Origin: an uncultured Dorea sp. | Lineage (GTDB): Bacteria > Bacillota > Clostridia > Lachnospirales > Lachnospiraceae | Length of the DNA: 30,683 nt | Direction: 5' to 3' | Assembly (NCBI GenBank): GCA_910584265.1 | Contig: CAJTZE010000040.1 | Location: 1-30,683 of the forward strand | Shown: piece after piece, positions 1 through 7,970 of the stretch | Position numbering within the stretch: the stretch's first letter is position 1 | Layout of the letters: each line of letters starts with the position of its first letter | The notes under the pieces: generated by a model | What the model was told of the DNA's origin: nothing | What the model saw: only the letters and a program-made list of their open reading frames with translations | Database searches by the model: none | Position numbers and translations under genes: made by a program

Positions 1-54
1 TCACTACCCACGGGATTTTAAGTCCCGGGCGTCTGCCAGTTCCGCCACTGCGGC
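1..54 (-). tRNA. tRNA-Leu(TAA), partial at window edge
   Basis: The 5' part of a minus-strand tRNA, with acceptor and D-arm typical of tRNA-Leu. The anticodon loop reads CTTAAAA, giving anticodon TAA. The variable arm, T-arm and 3' end lie outside the window. It is the last visible member of the tRNA cluster transcribed from about 729 toward 1. Confidence 0.85.
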
Positions 55-78
55 ATATCTACAATAGGTATTGTAGTA

Positions 79-151
79 TGGGACCTACAGGGCTCGAACC
101 TGTGACCCTCTGCTTGTAAGGCAGATGCTCTCCCAGCTGAGCTAAGATCCC
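79..151 (-). tRNA. tRNA-Val(TAC)
   Basis: Complete 73-nt cloverleaf on the minus strand. The acceptor stem is GGGATCT paired with the 3' GGTCCC side, and the T-arm contains GGTTCGAGCC. The anticodon loop CTTACAA gives TAC. No CCA is encoded after the discriminator A. Confidence 0.95.
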
Positions 152-157
152 AATAAC

Positions 158-231
158 CGACCCAGAAGAGACTCGAACTCTCGACCTCCGCCGTGACAGG
201 GCGGCGCTCTAACCAACTGAGCCACTGGGCC
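158..231 (-). tRNA. tRNA-Asp(GTC)
   Basis: Complete 74-nt cloverleaf on the minus strand with acceptor GGCCCAG / CTGGGTC and T-loop GTTCGAGTC. The anticodon loop CTGTCAC gives GTC. CCA is not encoded. It lies only 6 nt from the tRNA-Val gene, consistent with one processed transcript. Confidence 0.95.
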
Positions 232-260
232 TTGTTGAGCACATAGTGCTCGGATATAAA

Positions 261-334
261 TGGACCTTCGGGGACTCGAACCCAGGACCGATCGGTTATG
301 AGCCGATTGCTCTGACCAACTGAGCTAAAGGTCC
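261..334 (-). tRNA. tRNA with CAT anticodon (elongator Met or Ile2)
   Basis: Complete 74-nt minus-strand tRNA. The acceptor GGACCTT pairs with AAGGTCC and the anticodon loop is CTCATAA (CAT). The GGACCTTTAGCTCAGTTGG start is shared by Firmicute tRNAs with CAT anticodons that are either elongator Met or the lysidine-modified Ile2. The choice cannot be made by eye. It is not initiator-like, because the first acceptor base pair is a normal G-C. Confidence 0.9.
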
Positions 335-358
335 AAATTATGTCCCTTATAGGAACAA

Positions 359-431
359 AGCCGATGATCGGACTCGAACCGATAACCTGCTGATTACAAA
401 TCAGCTGCTCTGCCAATTGAGCCACATCGGC
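359..431 (-). tRNA. tRNA-Thr(TGT)
   Basis: Complete 73-nt minus-strand tRNA with acceptor GCCGATG / CATCGGC and T-loop GTTCGAGTC. The anticodon stem GCTGA/TCAGC encloses loop TTTGTAA, giving TGT. Immediately upstream in transcript direction lie two 86-bp degenerate copies derived from this gene (432-603). Confidence 0.95.
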
Positions 432-603
432 AAGATGCGTATATGAGCAGCTGATTTGTAATCAGCGCTCTGCCTGCGATTGACGGAGTCAATCTAAAAG
501 AATTGAGCTGCATCGGCAAGATGCGTATATGAGCAGCTGATTTGTAATCAGCGCTCTGCCTGCGATTGACGGAGTCAATCTAAAAGAATTGAGCTGCATC
601 GGC
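432..603 (-). repeat. Two exact 86-bp tandem repeats built from scrambled tRNA-Thr sequence
   Basis: Unit 1 is 432-517 and unit 2 is 518-603; reading them side by side I see no difference. On the minus strand each unit starts with a tRNA-Thr-like 5' end (GCCGATG then GCTCAATT). A foreign piece of about 26 nt with a perfect hairpin (GATTGAC tcc GTCAATC) then falls where the D-loop should be. GGCAGAGC follows, then an anticodon arm whose loop is reverse-complemented (TTACAAA instead of TTTGTAA). The T-arm and 3' acceptor strand are missing, so these cannot fold as a functional tRNA. They sit between tRNA-Glu and tRNA-Thr and would be transcribed with the cluster. Confidence 0.9.
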
Positions 604-626
604 AAGATGTATTTTGCTCATCTTCA

Positions 627-698
627 TGACTCCACCGGGAATCGAACCCGGGTTACCGCCGTGAAAGGGCGATGTCTTAACCGCTTGACCATGGAGCC
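627..698 (-). tRNA. tRNA-Glu(TTC)
   Basis: Complete 72-nt minus-strand tRNA with acceptor GGCTCCA / TGGAGTC and T-loop GGTTCGATTCC. The anticodon loop CTTTCAC gives TTC. It is the first gene of the cluster, about 30 nt after the predicted transcription start. Confidence 0.95.
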
Positions 699-735
699 GT
701 ATCTATGTCAACGCATTTCGCGGTGACCGAGTTTA

Positions 736-764
736 ATAATATCATAATTGACGTTTATTTGCAA
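736..764 (-). promoter_or_regulatory. Promoter of the tRNA cluster
   Basis: On the minus strand, -35 TTGCAA (759-764) and -10 TATTAT (736-741) are separated by 17 nt. The predicted start is near 729, just upstream of tRNA-Glu. Confidence 0.7.
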
Positions 765-816
765 CACTTTTTTGAAAAAATGAGAGTAATGAAAAACAAA
801 ATGTTATTTTGATCTG

Positions 817-845
817 TTGATTAAATTTTTCTTTTTTCATATAAT
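817..845 (+). promoter_or_regulatory. Sigma-A-type promoter of the ter biosynthetic genes
   Basis: -35 TTGATT (817-822), 17-nt spacer, perfect -10 TATAAT (840-845). The predicted start is near 852. This rules out the in-frame TTG at 845 as the translation start of the next gene. Confidence 0.75.
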
Positions 846-858
846 TGACAGGTAGGAA

Positions 859-877
859 AATCTGCAGACGGCAGATT
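859..877 (+). promoter_or_regulatory. 5' UTR inverted repeat (possible operator or RNA hairpin)
   Basis: AATCTGC (859-865), 5-nt loop, GCAGATT (871-877): a perfect 7-bp inverted repeat just downstream of the predicted start. It could be an operator or a leader hairpin; nothing else supports a particular regulator. Confidence 0.4.
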
Positions 878-898
878 ATGGAAAGAATGGGGAAAGAT

Positions 899-2002
899 AT
901 GTATTTAGAGAAGGATTTGGTATCGGTTGGAAAAAGGGAGAACAATAAAAAAAGGAATTATCTTGTGATAAATCCGCTTCAGGGAAAGCATATTCCGGCC
1001 GCTCCGGGTAACGTGATGGCGCTGTTTGATGCGCTTGCAGATATGCTGAAGGATGAATACAAGGATGAAAGGCTGTTATTGATTGGATTTGCAGAGACAG
1101 CGACGGCTATCGGGGCAGAAGCGGCCATCCGTCTGGGAACGAAATACATCCAGACGACAAGGGAAGATGTTCCGGGAGCAGAGTATTTATATTTTTCGGA
1201 AGTCCACAGCCATGCCGCAGAGCAGAAGCTGGTAAAGAATGATATTGACAGAGTGATAGACGGGATTGACAGGATCGTATTTATGGAGGATGAGATTACG
1301 ACGGGGAATACGATTCTTAATATTGTCAATATCATGGAGGATTTATACGGCCGGAATATTCGTTTTTCCGCGACATCGATTTTAAACGGTATGACAGAAG
1401 CGCATCGGAATCGATACAAAGAGAGGGGGATACGCCTGCATTATCTTCTGAAGACGGATCATGAAGCTTATGGCAGGATAGCAGGGCAGTATGCGGAAAA
1501 CGGCAGCTATGAAGCATGTGATACAAGCAGTATCCGGAATGTAAGAGAGATAAGCATTTCCGGGCGGATGGATGCGAGAAGGCTTGTAAATGCCCCTGAT
1601 TACAGGAAGGCATGTAAAGCCTTATGGAGCGGTATAGAAGAATCCGTTTCATTTGAGCAGGAGCAGAGCGTGCTTGTGATTGGGACAGAGGAGTTTATGT
1701 ATCCGGCTTTGTTTATTGCAGACCGTATAGAGAAGCTGGGGTGTAAGGTGAGATGTCATTCCACCACAAGAAGTCCGATCGCGGTCTCGCGGGATGAGGG
1801 GTATCCGTTGAGGACAAGATATGAGCTGAAGAGCCTGTACGATAAGGATAGAAGAACCTTTATTTATGATGTTGGAGAATATGACAGGGTGTTTGTCATT
1901 ACGGATGCCTGTAATTGTCAGGAAGAGGGAAAGAATTCCCTGCTTCATGCGGTCGGGAAGAACAATGAAAATGTAACTTTGATCAGGTGGTGTGAAAAAT
2001 GA
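899..2002 (+). CDS. PRTase_2-TRSP phosphoribosyltransferase of the Ter biosynthetic module
   Basis: A predicted phosphoribosyltransferase of 367 residues. Residues 60-145 hold the Rossmann-like core with FAETATAIG (64-72) and the PRPP-binding loop VFMEDEITTGNTILN (127-141). The C-terminal third has the TRSP motif itself (T290-R291-S292-P293), which names the domain found after PRTase_2 in Ter operons. Known from comparative genomics: such enzymes are proposed to help make a nucleoside-like metabolite; the substrate is unknown. The start at 899 was chosen because the promoter places transcription at about 852 and GGGGAAAG lies 6 nt upstream; ATG 878 is an alternative lacking a ribosome site. 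It overlaps the next gene by 4 nt (ATGA), so the two are translationally coupled. Confidence 0.88.
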   Translation: MYLEKDLVSVGKRENNKKRNYLVINPLQGKHIPAAPGNVMALFDALADMLKDEYKDERLLLIGFAETATAIGAEAAIRLGTKYIQTTREDVPGAEYLYFSEVHSHAAEQKLVKNDIDRVIDGIDRIVFMEDEITTGNTILNIVNIMEDLYGRNIRFSATSILNGMTEAHRNRYKERGIRLHYLLKTDHEAYGRIAGQYAENGSYEACDTSSIRNVREISISGRMDARRLVNAPDYRKACKALWSGIEESVSFEQEQSVLVIGTEEFMYPALFIADRIEKLGCKVRCHSTTRSPIAVSRDEGYPLRTRYELKSLYDKDRRTFIYDVGEYDRVFVITDACNCQEEGKNSLLHAVGKNNENVTLIRWCEK

Positions 2003-3048
2003 GAAGCTCATACAAAGAAGACGATGTAATCCTTTTGCTAAAGGATATCTCTGGGATGGTGGAACCCCGGCCGACCAAGGAACGGGAACGGCTGATTCAG
2101 TCGGGCAGGCATTACTGTGAAATGCTTCCGATTGAATATGTGCCTACGGATAAATATATGGAATTTTACAAGGAGGCGCTGAAGCTATATGCGGAGCCTA
2201 CAGCGCAGGCGGTGGGAAGCCTTGCTGATAAAATAGAAGAATCAAAGGGAGAAACTGTTGTGCTGGTGTCTCTTGCCAGGGCAGGGATACCGATCGGCAT
2301 ACTGCTTAAGCGGTATCTGAAATTTAAATATCATATCGACGTTCCGCATTATTCTATTTCTATTATCCGGGGCAGAGGGATCGATCACAATGCCATGAAG
2401 TATCTTCTGGAGCATTATCAGCCGGAGCAGCTGCTGTTTGTGGACGGGTGGATCGGCAAGGGCGCTATTTTAAATGAATTAAAGAAAGAGATGGAACGAT
2501 ATGAAGGTGTATCTTCTGAGATTGCTGTCTTAGCAGATCCGGCGGGCGTAACAAAGCTCTGCGGAACCCATGAGGATATTCTGATCCCAAGTTCATGCCT
2601 GAATTGTACTGTGTCAGGTCTGGTCAGCAGAACGTTTCTGCGGAGTGACATCATTGGCGGGCAGGATTTTCATGGGGCAGTATATTACGAGGAGCTTAAG
2701 GATGCGGATCTGTCTTATGAGTTTATTGAGACGATTGAACGGGAATTTACCATATCGCCCCAAATCCGGGACATCCGGCCGGAGGGGACAGGGATGGATG
2801 AGGTCCGCAGTATCAAAGAGCGGTTTGACATAGAAGATGTTAACTTTATCAAGCCGGGGATCGGCGAGGCGACCCGTGTTCTGCTGCGCAGGGTCCCCTG
2901 GAAAATATTGATTGATGAGAGGTATAGAAATGCCCGGGAATTGAGCCATCTGGTAAGACTGGCAGAAGAAAAGGGAGTGCCCGTTGAATATTATCCGCTT
3001 AAGCATTATAAATGCTGCGGGATTATTAAGAAAATCGCCGATGCCTAG
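1999..3048 (+). CDS. PRTase_1-PELOTA protein (StiP-type phosphoribosyltransferase)
   Basis: A 349-residue two-domain protein, often annotated 'cysteine protease StiP'. Residues about 85-240 form the phosphoribosyltransferase-like part, with VSLARAGIPIG (90-100), the PRPP-loop-like FVDGWIGKGAI (147-157), IPSSCLN (196-202) and DFHGA (223-227). Residues about 275-345 resemble an L7Ae/PELOTA RNA-binding domain: RVLLRRVPWKILID followed by a helix and VPVEYYPLKHYKCCGII. The PRTase plus PELOTA pairing is characteristic of the Ter biosynthetic module. Its ATG overlaps the preceding stop (ATGA). The protease name comes from database tradition; the visible motifs fit a PRTase better. The end lies 11 nt from the convergent lyase gene, with no terminator between them. 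Confidence 0.87.
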   Translation: MRSSYKEDDVILLLKDISGMVEPRPTKERERLIQSGRHYCEMLPIEYVPTDKYMEFYKEALKLYAEPTAQAVGSLADKIEESKGETVVLVSLARAGIPIGILLKRYLKFKYHIDVPHYSISIIRGRGIDHNAMKYLLEHYQPEQLLFVDGWIGKGAILNELKKEMERYEGVSSEIAVLADPAGVTKLCGTHEDILIPSSCLNCTVSGLVSRTFLRSDIIGGQDFHGAVYYEELKDADLSYEFIETIEREFTISPQIRDIRPEGTGMDEVRSIKERFDIEDVNFIKPGIGEATRVLLRRVPWKILIDERYRNARELSHLVRLAEEKGVPVEYYPLKHYKCCGIIKKIADA

Positions 3049-3059
3049 TCTGCAGGCAG

Positions 3060-4019
3060 TTAGATAATGCCGAAGTTTTCAGCGGTAAAGCATGTTCTGC
3101 GGGCCCAGTTCAGGTGGGTTTTGTACTCGTTCATCCGTTCGCCGGTGCTGCTGCCGGAGACATAGGAGTGCTCCCTGACATTCCAGTTTAGGATCTGAAG
3201 GGCATCGTCGTAATTCCTTTTGGATACACGGTACTCTTCGTTTACAACCTTGATCTGATTCGGATGGATCACTGTTTTGCCGATGAATCCGCATAATTTG
3301 TCATCTTTTATTTCCCGCCTCAGCCCGGACTCCCACTGGCGGCCGGAATAGTATTCCCAGACAGGACCGGAAATAACATAGTCCATTCCGTACACTGTGA
3401 CAATGTCTGCAAAAATATTTGCAATGGGCGTCAGCTGATGGATAGATTCATACGGTTCCCGCCGGAAGCCGAACAGGTGTGACAGATCGTTGCCTCCAAG
3501 GCGTATATTTAATACAGCTGGCTCTATTGGAGCCAGTTTTTCTTTTAACTGGTACAAGGTGCCGCAGCGTGTACGAAGGTCTGCGATTGCAGGACTTTCA
3601 TAGATCGGCATGATGTATTTTGGTGTTCCCGGACCGCCGTTGAGGCTGGCCGTCTCTTCGATATATGCGTCTGCATTGGACGGGGAGAATTTCGGAAGAA
3701 TGTATCCGGTTATGATTTCGCCGCTGTTTCCAAAACTCTTAGTAAGCCGGTGTATCTGCTCTGGCTGCCGTACCCGGATAAACAGCTTGGGCAGATAAAA
3801 ATCAGAATGCTGCCTAGCTTCGTAAATATTGTTGATCGATGCCGTCAGCTGCTCCTCGGCTTCCGCGACAAAATAATCATTTATCGTGTCTTCAAGGCAG
3901 AGTGCCAGAGAATATCCTGTGCCGAATCTCTGCGACTGGATGGAATTAGAGATGGATGTTTTGTCTGCAGGGCAGTATAAGAGTGGTCCTACGCTGTAGT
4001 ATACGGCTTTGTCGTTCAT
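3060..4019 (-). CDS. CitE-like (HpcH/HpaI) TIM-barrel lyase of the Ter module
   Basis: A 319-residue member of the C-C bond lyase family related to citrate lyase beta subunit. Visible signatures are the N-terminal GPLLYCPAD, the acidic ALCLEDTIND, the VLNIRLGGNDLSHLFGFR metal/substrate region and the C-terminal CGFIGKTVIHPNQIKVVNEEY, which matches CitE proteins. In the family these enzymes use Mg2+ and cleave or condense acyl-CoA-type substrates. In Ter loci the lyase is predicted to act with the two PRTases; the reaction is unknown. It lies on the minus strand, convergent with the PRTase genes and divergent from the protease fusion. The start has a good ribosome site (AAAGGAGC, about 9 nt upstream). 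Confidence 0.88.
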   Translation of the reverse strand: MNDKAVYYSVGPLLYCPADKTSISNSIQSQRFGTGYSLALCLEDTINDYFVAEAEEQLTASINNIYEARQHSDFYLPKLFIRVRQPEQIHRLTKSFGNSGEIITGYILPKFSPSNADAYIEETASLNGGPGTPKYIMPIYESPAIADLRTRCGTLYQLKEKLAPIEPAVLNIRLGGNDLSHLFGFRREPYESIHQLTPIANIFADIVTVYGMDYVISGPVWEYYSGRQWESGLRREIKDDKLCGFIGKTVIHPNQIKVVNEEYRVSKRNYDDALQILNWNVREHSYVSGSSTGERMNEYKTHLNWARRTCFTAENFGII

Positions 4020-4067
4020 GTCCGAAAGCTCCTTTGCATATGATTCTGGTTTAACAAATTAATTATA

Positions 4068-4076
4068 AATATAGCA
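4068..4076 (-). promoter_or_regulatory. Possible extended -10 promoter for the lyase gene
   Basis: On the minus strand, TGC followed by TATATT (4068-4073) forms an extended -10 about 50 nt from the start codon. No convincing -35 is seen. Confidence 0.4.
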
Positions 4077-4114
4077 TACTGTCGGGAGGATTGGTAGATA
4101 TATTTTAGACAATG

Positions 4115-4123
4115 TGTTAGAAT
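4115..4123 (+). promoter_or_regulatory. Possible extended -10 promoter for the YceG-HtrA fusion gene
   Basis: TGT directly followed by TAGAAT (4118-4123), about 42 nt before the start codon. The -35 region is weak, so activation by another factor is possible. Confidence 0.45.
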
Positions 4124-4164
4124 GAAAGAAATCATCCGATGTATAGTTACGGCAGGTGAACAGA

Positions 4165-5622
4165 ATGAAAGGGAAGCTGAAATACAGACATAATGTGATG
4201 AATATTAATTCGATTGATACATTCTTGAATATAAAGGGCGGATGCTGTCATGGCTGCCGGGATGTGTACTTTATCAGGGCGCTGGGAAGCGGCCGGGATA
4301 TAGCACAGTATATTCTGTCTGTTGATAAGAGAATGGGAAGCAGGATGCAGAGCGGGGAGCTGTTTTACGTCAGAATGGGGGAACTGCCGGCATTGACCCG
4401 GCAGGAGGATGTGCTGTTTTATCAAGAGCATGCCAAAGGACTTAGGACAGAGCAGGAATTGTATGTGAAGAATCAGGAGAAGTCTGCGGAGTTTGGAAGT
4501 GCGCTGGGGAAAGCCTGCTTTGAAGCGGTGGAAAAGTACAGGCTGATAAGAAAGAATATGACAGACTCTATAGAGCAGAATTTTGTTGTGAAGCTGCTTT
4601 ATTGGACGGACTGTGTTCTGGGACGGGCCCTATCGGACTGGAATGAACGGAAATGCTTTAAGATTCTGGCAGATAATGTGTGCAGGGAGCAGGAATATTT
4701 GTTTTACTATATGCTGACCCTGATCGGCTGTGATGTTCTGTTCCTGCAGCGGAGGAAGGACATTGAGACAGTAGCCGCAGTGAGAAATTTGTCCGGGGAA
4801 TTTGTGCTTGGAGAATTTAATGAGATTCCGATTCCAGAATATAAGCCCTATAAAAAGGAAGAAGCTCTACATAAGCCGGAGCACCGGGCACCGGAGAGGA
4901 TGAAGACGGCTGGAAGCCCGGCAGTGCAGGGCATGGCGGCACAGAGCCGTCCGGTACAGAGAATCGTGGAAGAGAGTCCGGCGGTGCAGAACCGGACAGT
5001 GCAGAGAGTGATTGAGAAGCGTACTGTGCCGCAGAGTCCGTCCTCTGTGGAAAAAAGCTTTGAAGAGCTGGCTCTGCTTGCCGCCTCCATCGTTATGATC
5101 GAGGTGCATGATCAGAGAGGAAAGGCGGTATCTACAGGATCGGGCATTATGATTGGGAAGGACGGATATATTCTTACAAATTACCATGTGGCAGGGAAGG
5201 GATATTTCTTTACCGTACGGATAGAGGATGATGACAGAATTTACCGTACGGATGAGCTGATCAAGTATAATGCAGTGCTGGATCTCGCAGTGATACGTAT
5301 CAATAGGAGTCTGTCCCCTCTGCCGGTCTATAATGGAAAGAAAAAGCTTGTAAGGGGGCAGAAGGTTGTGGCTATCGGGAGTCCGCTGGGATTGTTTAAT
5401 TCGGTTTCGGACGGTATCATTTCCGGCTTCCGGGAGATTGAAACGGTGGACATGATCCAATTTACTGCGCCGATTTCCCACGGAAGCTCTGGAGGTGCAG
5501 TGCTGAATATGCAGGGCGAGGTAATCGGTATCAGCACAGCGGGGATTGATAAAGGGCAGAATCTTAATCTGGCAGTGGATTATAAGAGCATTAATATGTT
5601 CATCCGGGGATTTACCGGTTGA
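4165..5622 (+). CDS. YceG-like domain fused to an HtrA/trypsin-like serine protease
   Basis: A 485-residue fusion. Residues about 15-215 resemble one unit of the YceG domain encoded next door: SIDTFL, VYFIRAL, then VVKLLYWTD (141-149) and IGCDVLFLQ (187-195). Residues 230-295 are a Pro/Gln/Val-rich linker with repeated PxVQ elements. Residues 300-485 are an HtrA-type protease with catalytic His341 (TNYHVAG), Asp373 (VLDLAVIRI) and Ser442 in GSSGG, so it looks active. No signal peptide, membrane helix or PDZ domain is seen, so it should be cytoplasmic, unlike typical HtrA/DegP. ATG 4165 was chosen because AGGTGA lies 5 nt upstream; an in-frame GTG at 4156 is the alternative. Inference: a protease triggered by, or acting on, Ter components. 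Confidence 0.85.
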   Translation: MKGKLKYRHNVMNINSIDTFLNIKGGCCHGCRDVYFIRALGSGRDIAQYILSVDKRMGSRMQSGELFYVRMGELPALTRQEDVLFYQEHAKGLRTEQELYVKNQEKSAEFGSALGKACFEAVEKYRLIRKNMTDSIEQNFVVKLLYWTDCVLGRALSDWNERKCFKILADNVCREQEYLFYYMLTLIGCDVLFLQRRKDIETVAAVRNLSGEFVLGEFNEIPIPEYKPYKKEEALHKPEHRAPERMKTAGSPAVQGMAAQSRPVQRIVEESPAVQNRTVQRVIEKRTVPQSPSSVEKSFEELALLAASIVMIEVHDQRGKAVSTGSGIMIGKDGYILTNYHVAGKGYFFTVRIEDDDRIYRTDELIKYNAVLDLAVIRINRSLSPLPVYNGKKKLVRGQKVVAIGSPLGLFNSVSDGIISGFREIETVDMIQFTAPISHGSSGGAVLNMQGEVIGISTAGIDKGQNLNLAVDYKSINMFIRGFTG

Positions 5623-5635
5623 CAGAGTCTAAAAC

Positions 5636-5664
5636 TTGTAAAATAAGCCTTTATATGCTAAAAT
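5636..5664 (+). promoter_or_regulatory. Promoter of yceG-telA-terD operon
   Basis: -35 TTGTAA (5636-5641), 17-nt spacer, -10 TAAAAT (5659-5664) preceded by TGC, an extended -10. It starts 14 nt after the protease gene and lies 32 nt before the yceG start codon, so the core ter operon can be transcribed independently. Confidence 0.7.
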
Positions 5665-5695
5665 CATACGTAGTTAGGCTGTCAGGAGAATTGTT

Positions 5696-7966
5696 ATGGA
5701 CAGAGGGAACAGAAGAATTCAAAGTCTCGATGATTATTTCATTGGATTGAGTAAGCGCAGGGAAAAGGGAGCATATTTTTACAGGATCAACCGAATTTCA
5801 GATGAGGTCAGCAGATTTTTATTTAAGTATTATGATGCTGCGCGGAAATCCGGGGTGGTCATCGAAGGGAAAATAGCAAATCCGACAGAGGGGAATCTGG
5901 CCTATTATAGTGAGATGATGGGAATGGATTTTCAGATGAGTATAGGTTTCATATCGTCCAGCCTGCAGAGGTGGCTTCCGAGAATGAGCATGGCGCAGCG
6001 GGAATATGTTGCGGATTCCATGTATGATACTCTGGACGGGCTTAAGAGGGCGGGCAAGACGGAGAATATGCTGAAGAATGCATATATCAAGTTTATGTGC
6101 TGGCTTTATTATAAATTTGAACGGATCGTGAACCGGCTCGGGCAGGAGGATGTACCAAAGCTTTTGTACTGGGGTTCGGTAAGTAATTATGAGCTGCTGC
6201 TCATCTCGATTTTAGCCGATGCAGGATGTGATGTAGTACTTGTGCAGCCGGCAGGGGATTTGGGTTATCCGAAGCCGGATAGGAATCCTGAGAGGCCGCT
6301 TGAATATGAAGTCCCGGGAGGGAAGGAATTTCCGGCAGATTTTTCGCTGAAGAAGCTGGTACATGAGGCTGAGAAGGCGGAGCAGAACAAGAAGGTATTT
6401 GGGGATTTGCCGGGACTTATGAACTGCACCAATGCATGGATGGAAGGAAAGGGGCTGGCGGATATCCTGCGGGCACCGGCCGCAAGAGGGGACAGGGAAG
6501 ACTTGTTTTATAACTGCTATTGCAGAATAAACGGTGTGGAGGATAAGCTGACCTATGCGAATGAGCTGTATCAGTTCTATCTGTCATTCAAGAATGAAAA
6601 GAGACAGCTTGTGATTGTAAATGAGACGATACCGAAGCCGGGTCCGGATGAGATCATGAAGATCCGCAGGGGGAATTATAAGGAGTTTGACCAGATGCTT
6701 GCAGGCCTTACGGCAAATATTCAGTATCCGGCAAGCCAGATGCTTAAGGGTCTTATGGTCAGAGCATTTGCAGAGGTGCTGACAGAAGAATGGAAGAAAA
6801 ACGGCGGCAATTTAAACAGGCTGATGAATAAAGCCGTATATCTTCTCTGCTGGATGAAGCGGTATCAGGGGCAGCTGTTCCAGAATTGGAGGATGCCTCA
6901 GATTGGATGCTTTATCTACATGGGAGGCTGCAGGGATGCTTCGGAAGCGTTATTCATGAAATATCTTGCAAGGATTCCTGTTGATGTGCTGATATTATGT
7001 CCGAATCTGAATGTACAGTGCTGTCTTGAGGATCCTCTTTTGTATGAGATGAATTATCAGACATCGATGGCGATGGATAAATTTCCGGAGCAGAATGCTG
7101 GACTTCATATCGGTACGGCGGCCTACCATGCGGAGCGGGAGCTGGATTCTCTGCTGTACGAGGATTCGGGGATGTTCCGGGACCAGCAGTTTGGGAAGGC
7201 GAATACGGTAACGCTTAGGACCATGGACCGGGAAATCAAGATTTTATGGGATAATGATCTGAAATTCCGCCCCAATTTCAGCACCGCCGGCGGGGTGGTG
7301 AATCTTCCGGTGATTTTTGCGAAAATGTCCGGCGTAAAGGATAAGAATGTAGAGAATTACTGGATTTCCATCAAACAGCTGATGACGCCGGATACGCTGG
7401 TGGTCAATCAGGCTCCGTTTATTTCTCCTGCGGCGCCGAATCCGATGAAGATGTATGCGGCCGAATTTTTTAAGAACAAAAGGCTGCTGAGAAATAAGAT
7501 AAAGACCCATCCGTCGTACCAATACGGCTTTCTGCGGGAGGAGATGCAGGAGCATATTCTGGATAAGCTGGAAGCGTTGATCGAGCAGAAGCTGATCAAA
7601 GGAACCTTTGAAAACGGGACGGAGTACACGATCATTTCCGTGGCGCTTAATCTTCCCAAAGAGGTTACAAGACTGATCCAGAAGTTTGATTTTACAAAGA
7701 AAAATCCAAAACTGATTTATATAAATGCATCGGAGATACTGGTTTCCCTGGAGGATTCCATTTATACCGCGTTTTTAAATCTGCTTGGATTTGATGTGCT
7801 TTTCTTTATTCCTACGGGATATAATATTGAGAGGCATTTTAATAAAAAGCTGATGGAAGAGCACCAGATCGGGGATTATGTATATGATCTGCAGGTTCCG
7901 GACTGGGAGCAGGTTCCGGCGGCTTTCCATACGTCATGGCGTGATAAAATATTTAAGAGAGGGTAG
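5696..7966 (+). CDS. yceG: YceG family protein of the Ter stress system
   Basis: A 756-residue soluble protein of the YceG family ('putative component of biosynthetic module'), longer than the roughly 540-residue Bacillus YceG as I recall it. It is followed directly by telA, as in the Bacillus yceG-yceH pair. By eye it contains repeated units. Unit A has YFYRINRISDE (27-37) and PKLLYWG...AGCDVVLVQP (154-185). Unit B has CYCRINGVEDK (274-284) and PQIGCFIYMGG...PVDVLILCP (401-436). A partial third unit has NPKLIYINAS (670-679) and LGFDVLFFIP (697-706). The biochemical function is unknown; no catalytic motif is obvious. The start is supported by CAGGAGAA about 8 nt upstream. The stop is 4 nt before telA. 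Confidence 0.85.
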   Translation: MDRGNRRIQSLDDYFIGLSKRREKGAYFYRINRISDEVSRFLFKYYDAARKSGVVIEGKIANPTEGNLAYYSEMMGMDFQMSIGFISSSLQRWLPRMSMAQREYVADSMYDTLDGLKRAGKTENMLKNAYIKFMCWLYYKFERIVNRLGQEDVPKLLYWGSVSNYELLLISILADAGCDVVLVQPAGDLGYPKPDRNPERPLEYEVPGGKEFPADFSLKKLVHEAEKAEQNKKVFGDLPGLMNCTNAWMEGKGLADILRAPAARGDREDLFYNCYCRINGVEDKLTYANELYQFYLSFKNEKRQLVIVNETIPKPGPDEIMKIRRGNYKEFDQMLAGLTANIQYPASQMLKGLMVRAFAEVLTEEWKKNGGNLNRLMNKAVYLLCWMKRYQGQLFQNWRMPQIGCFIYMGGCRDASEALFMKYLARIPVDVLILCPNLNVQCCLEDPLLYEMNYQTSMAMDKFPEQNAGLHIGTAAYHAERELDSLLYEDSGMFRDQQFGKANTVTLRTMDREIKILWDNDLKFRPNFSTAGGVVNLPVIFAKMSGVKDKNVENYWISIKQLMTPDTLVVNQAPFISPAAPNPMKMYAAEFFKNKRLLRNKIKTHPSYQYGFLREEMQEHILDKLEALIEQKLIKGTFENGTEYTIISVALNLPKEVTRLIQKFDFTKKNPKLIYINASEILVSLEDSIYTAFLNLLGFDVLFFIPTGYNIERHFNKKLMEEHQIGDYVYDLQVPDWEQVPAAFHTSWRDKIFKRG

Positions 7967-7970
7967 GAAA

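Noticed and set aside
18..425. A 135-residue open frame on the minus strand
   Set aside because: It runs across five tRNA genes; its apparent protein is translated tRNA sequence.
432..603. A CRISPR array
   Set aside because: There are only two units, directly adjacent without spacers, and clearly derived from tRNA-Thr.
845..898. TTG at 845 as the start of the PRTase_2-TRSP gene
   Set aside because: A well-spaced TTGATT/TATAAT promoter puts the transcript start near 852, so the codon would not be in the mRNA.
1999..3048. Calling this gene a cysteine protease because of the StiP name
   Set aside because: The visible motifs fit a phosphoribosyltransferase plus a PELOTA-like domain; no Cys-His protease pair can be assigned by eye.
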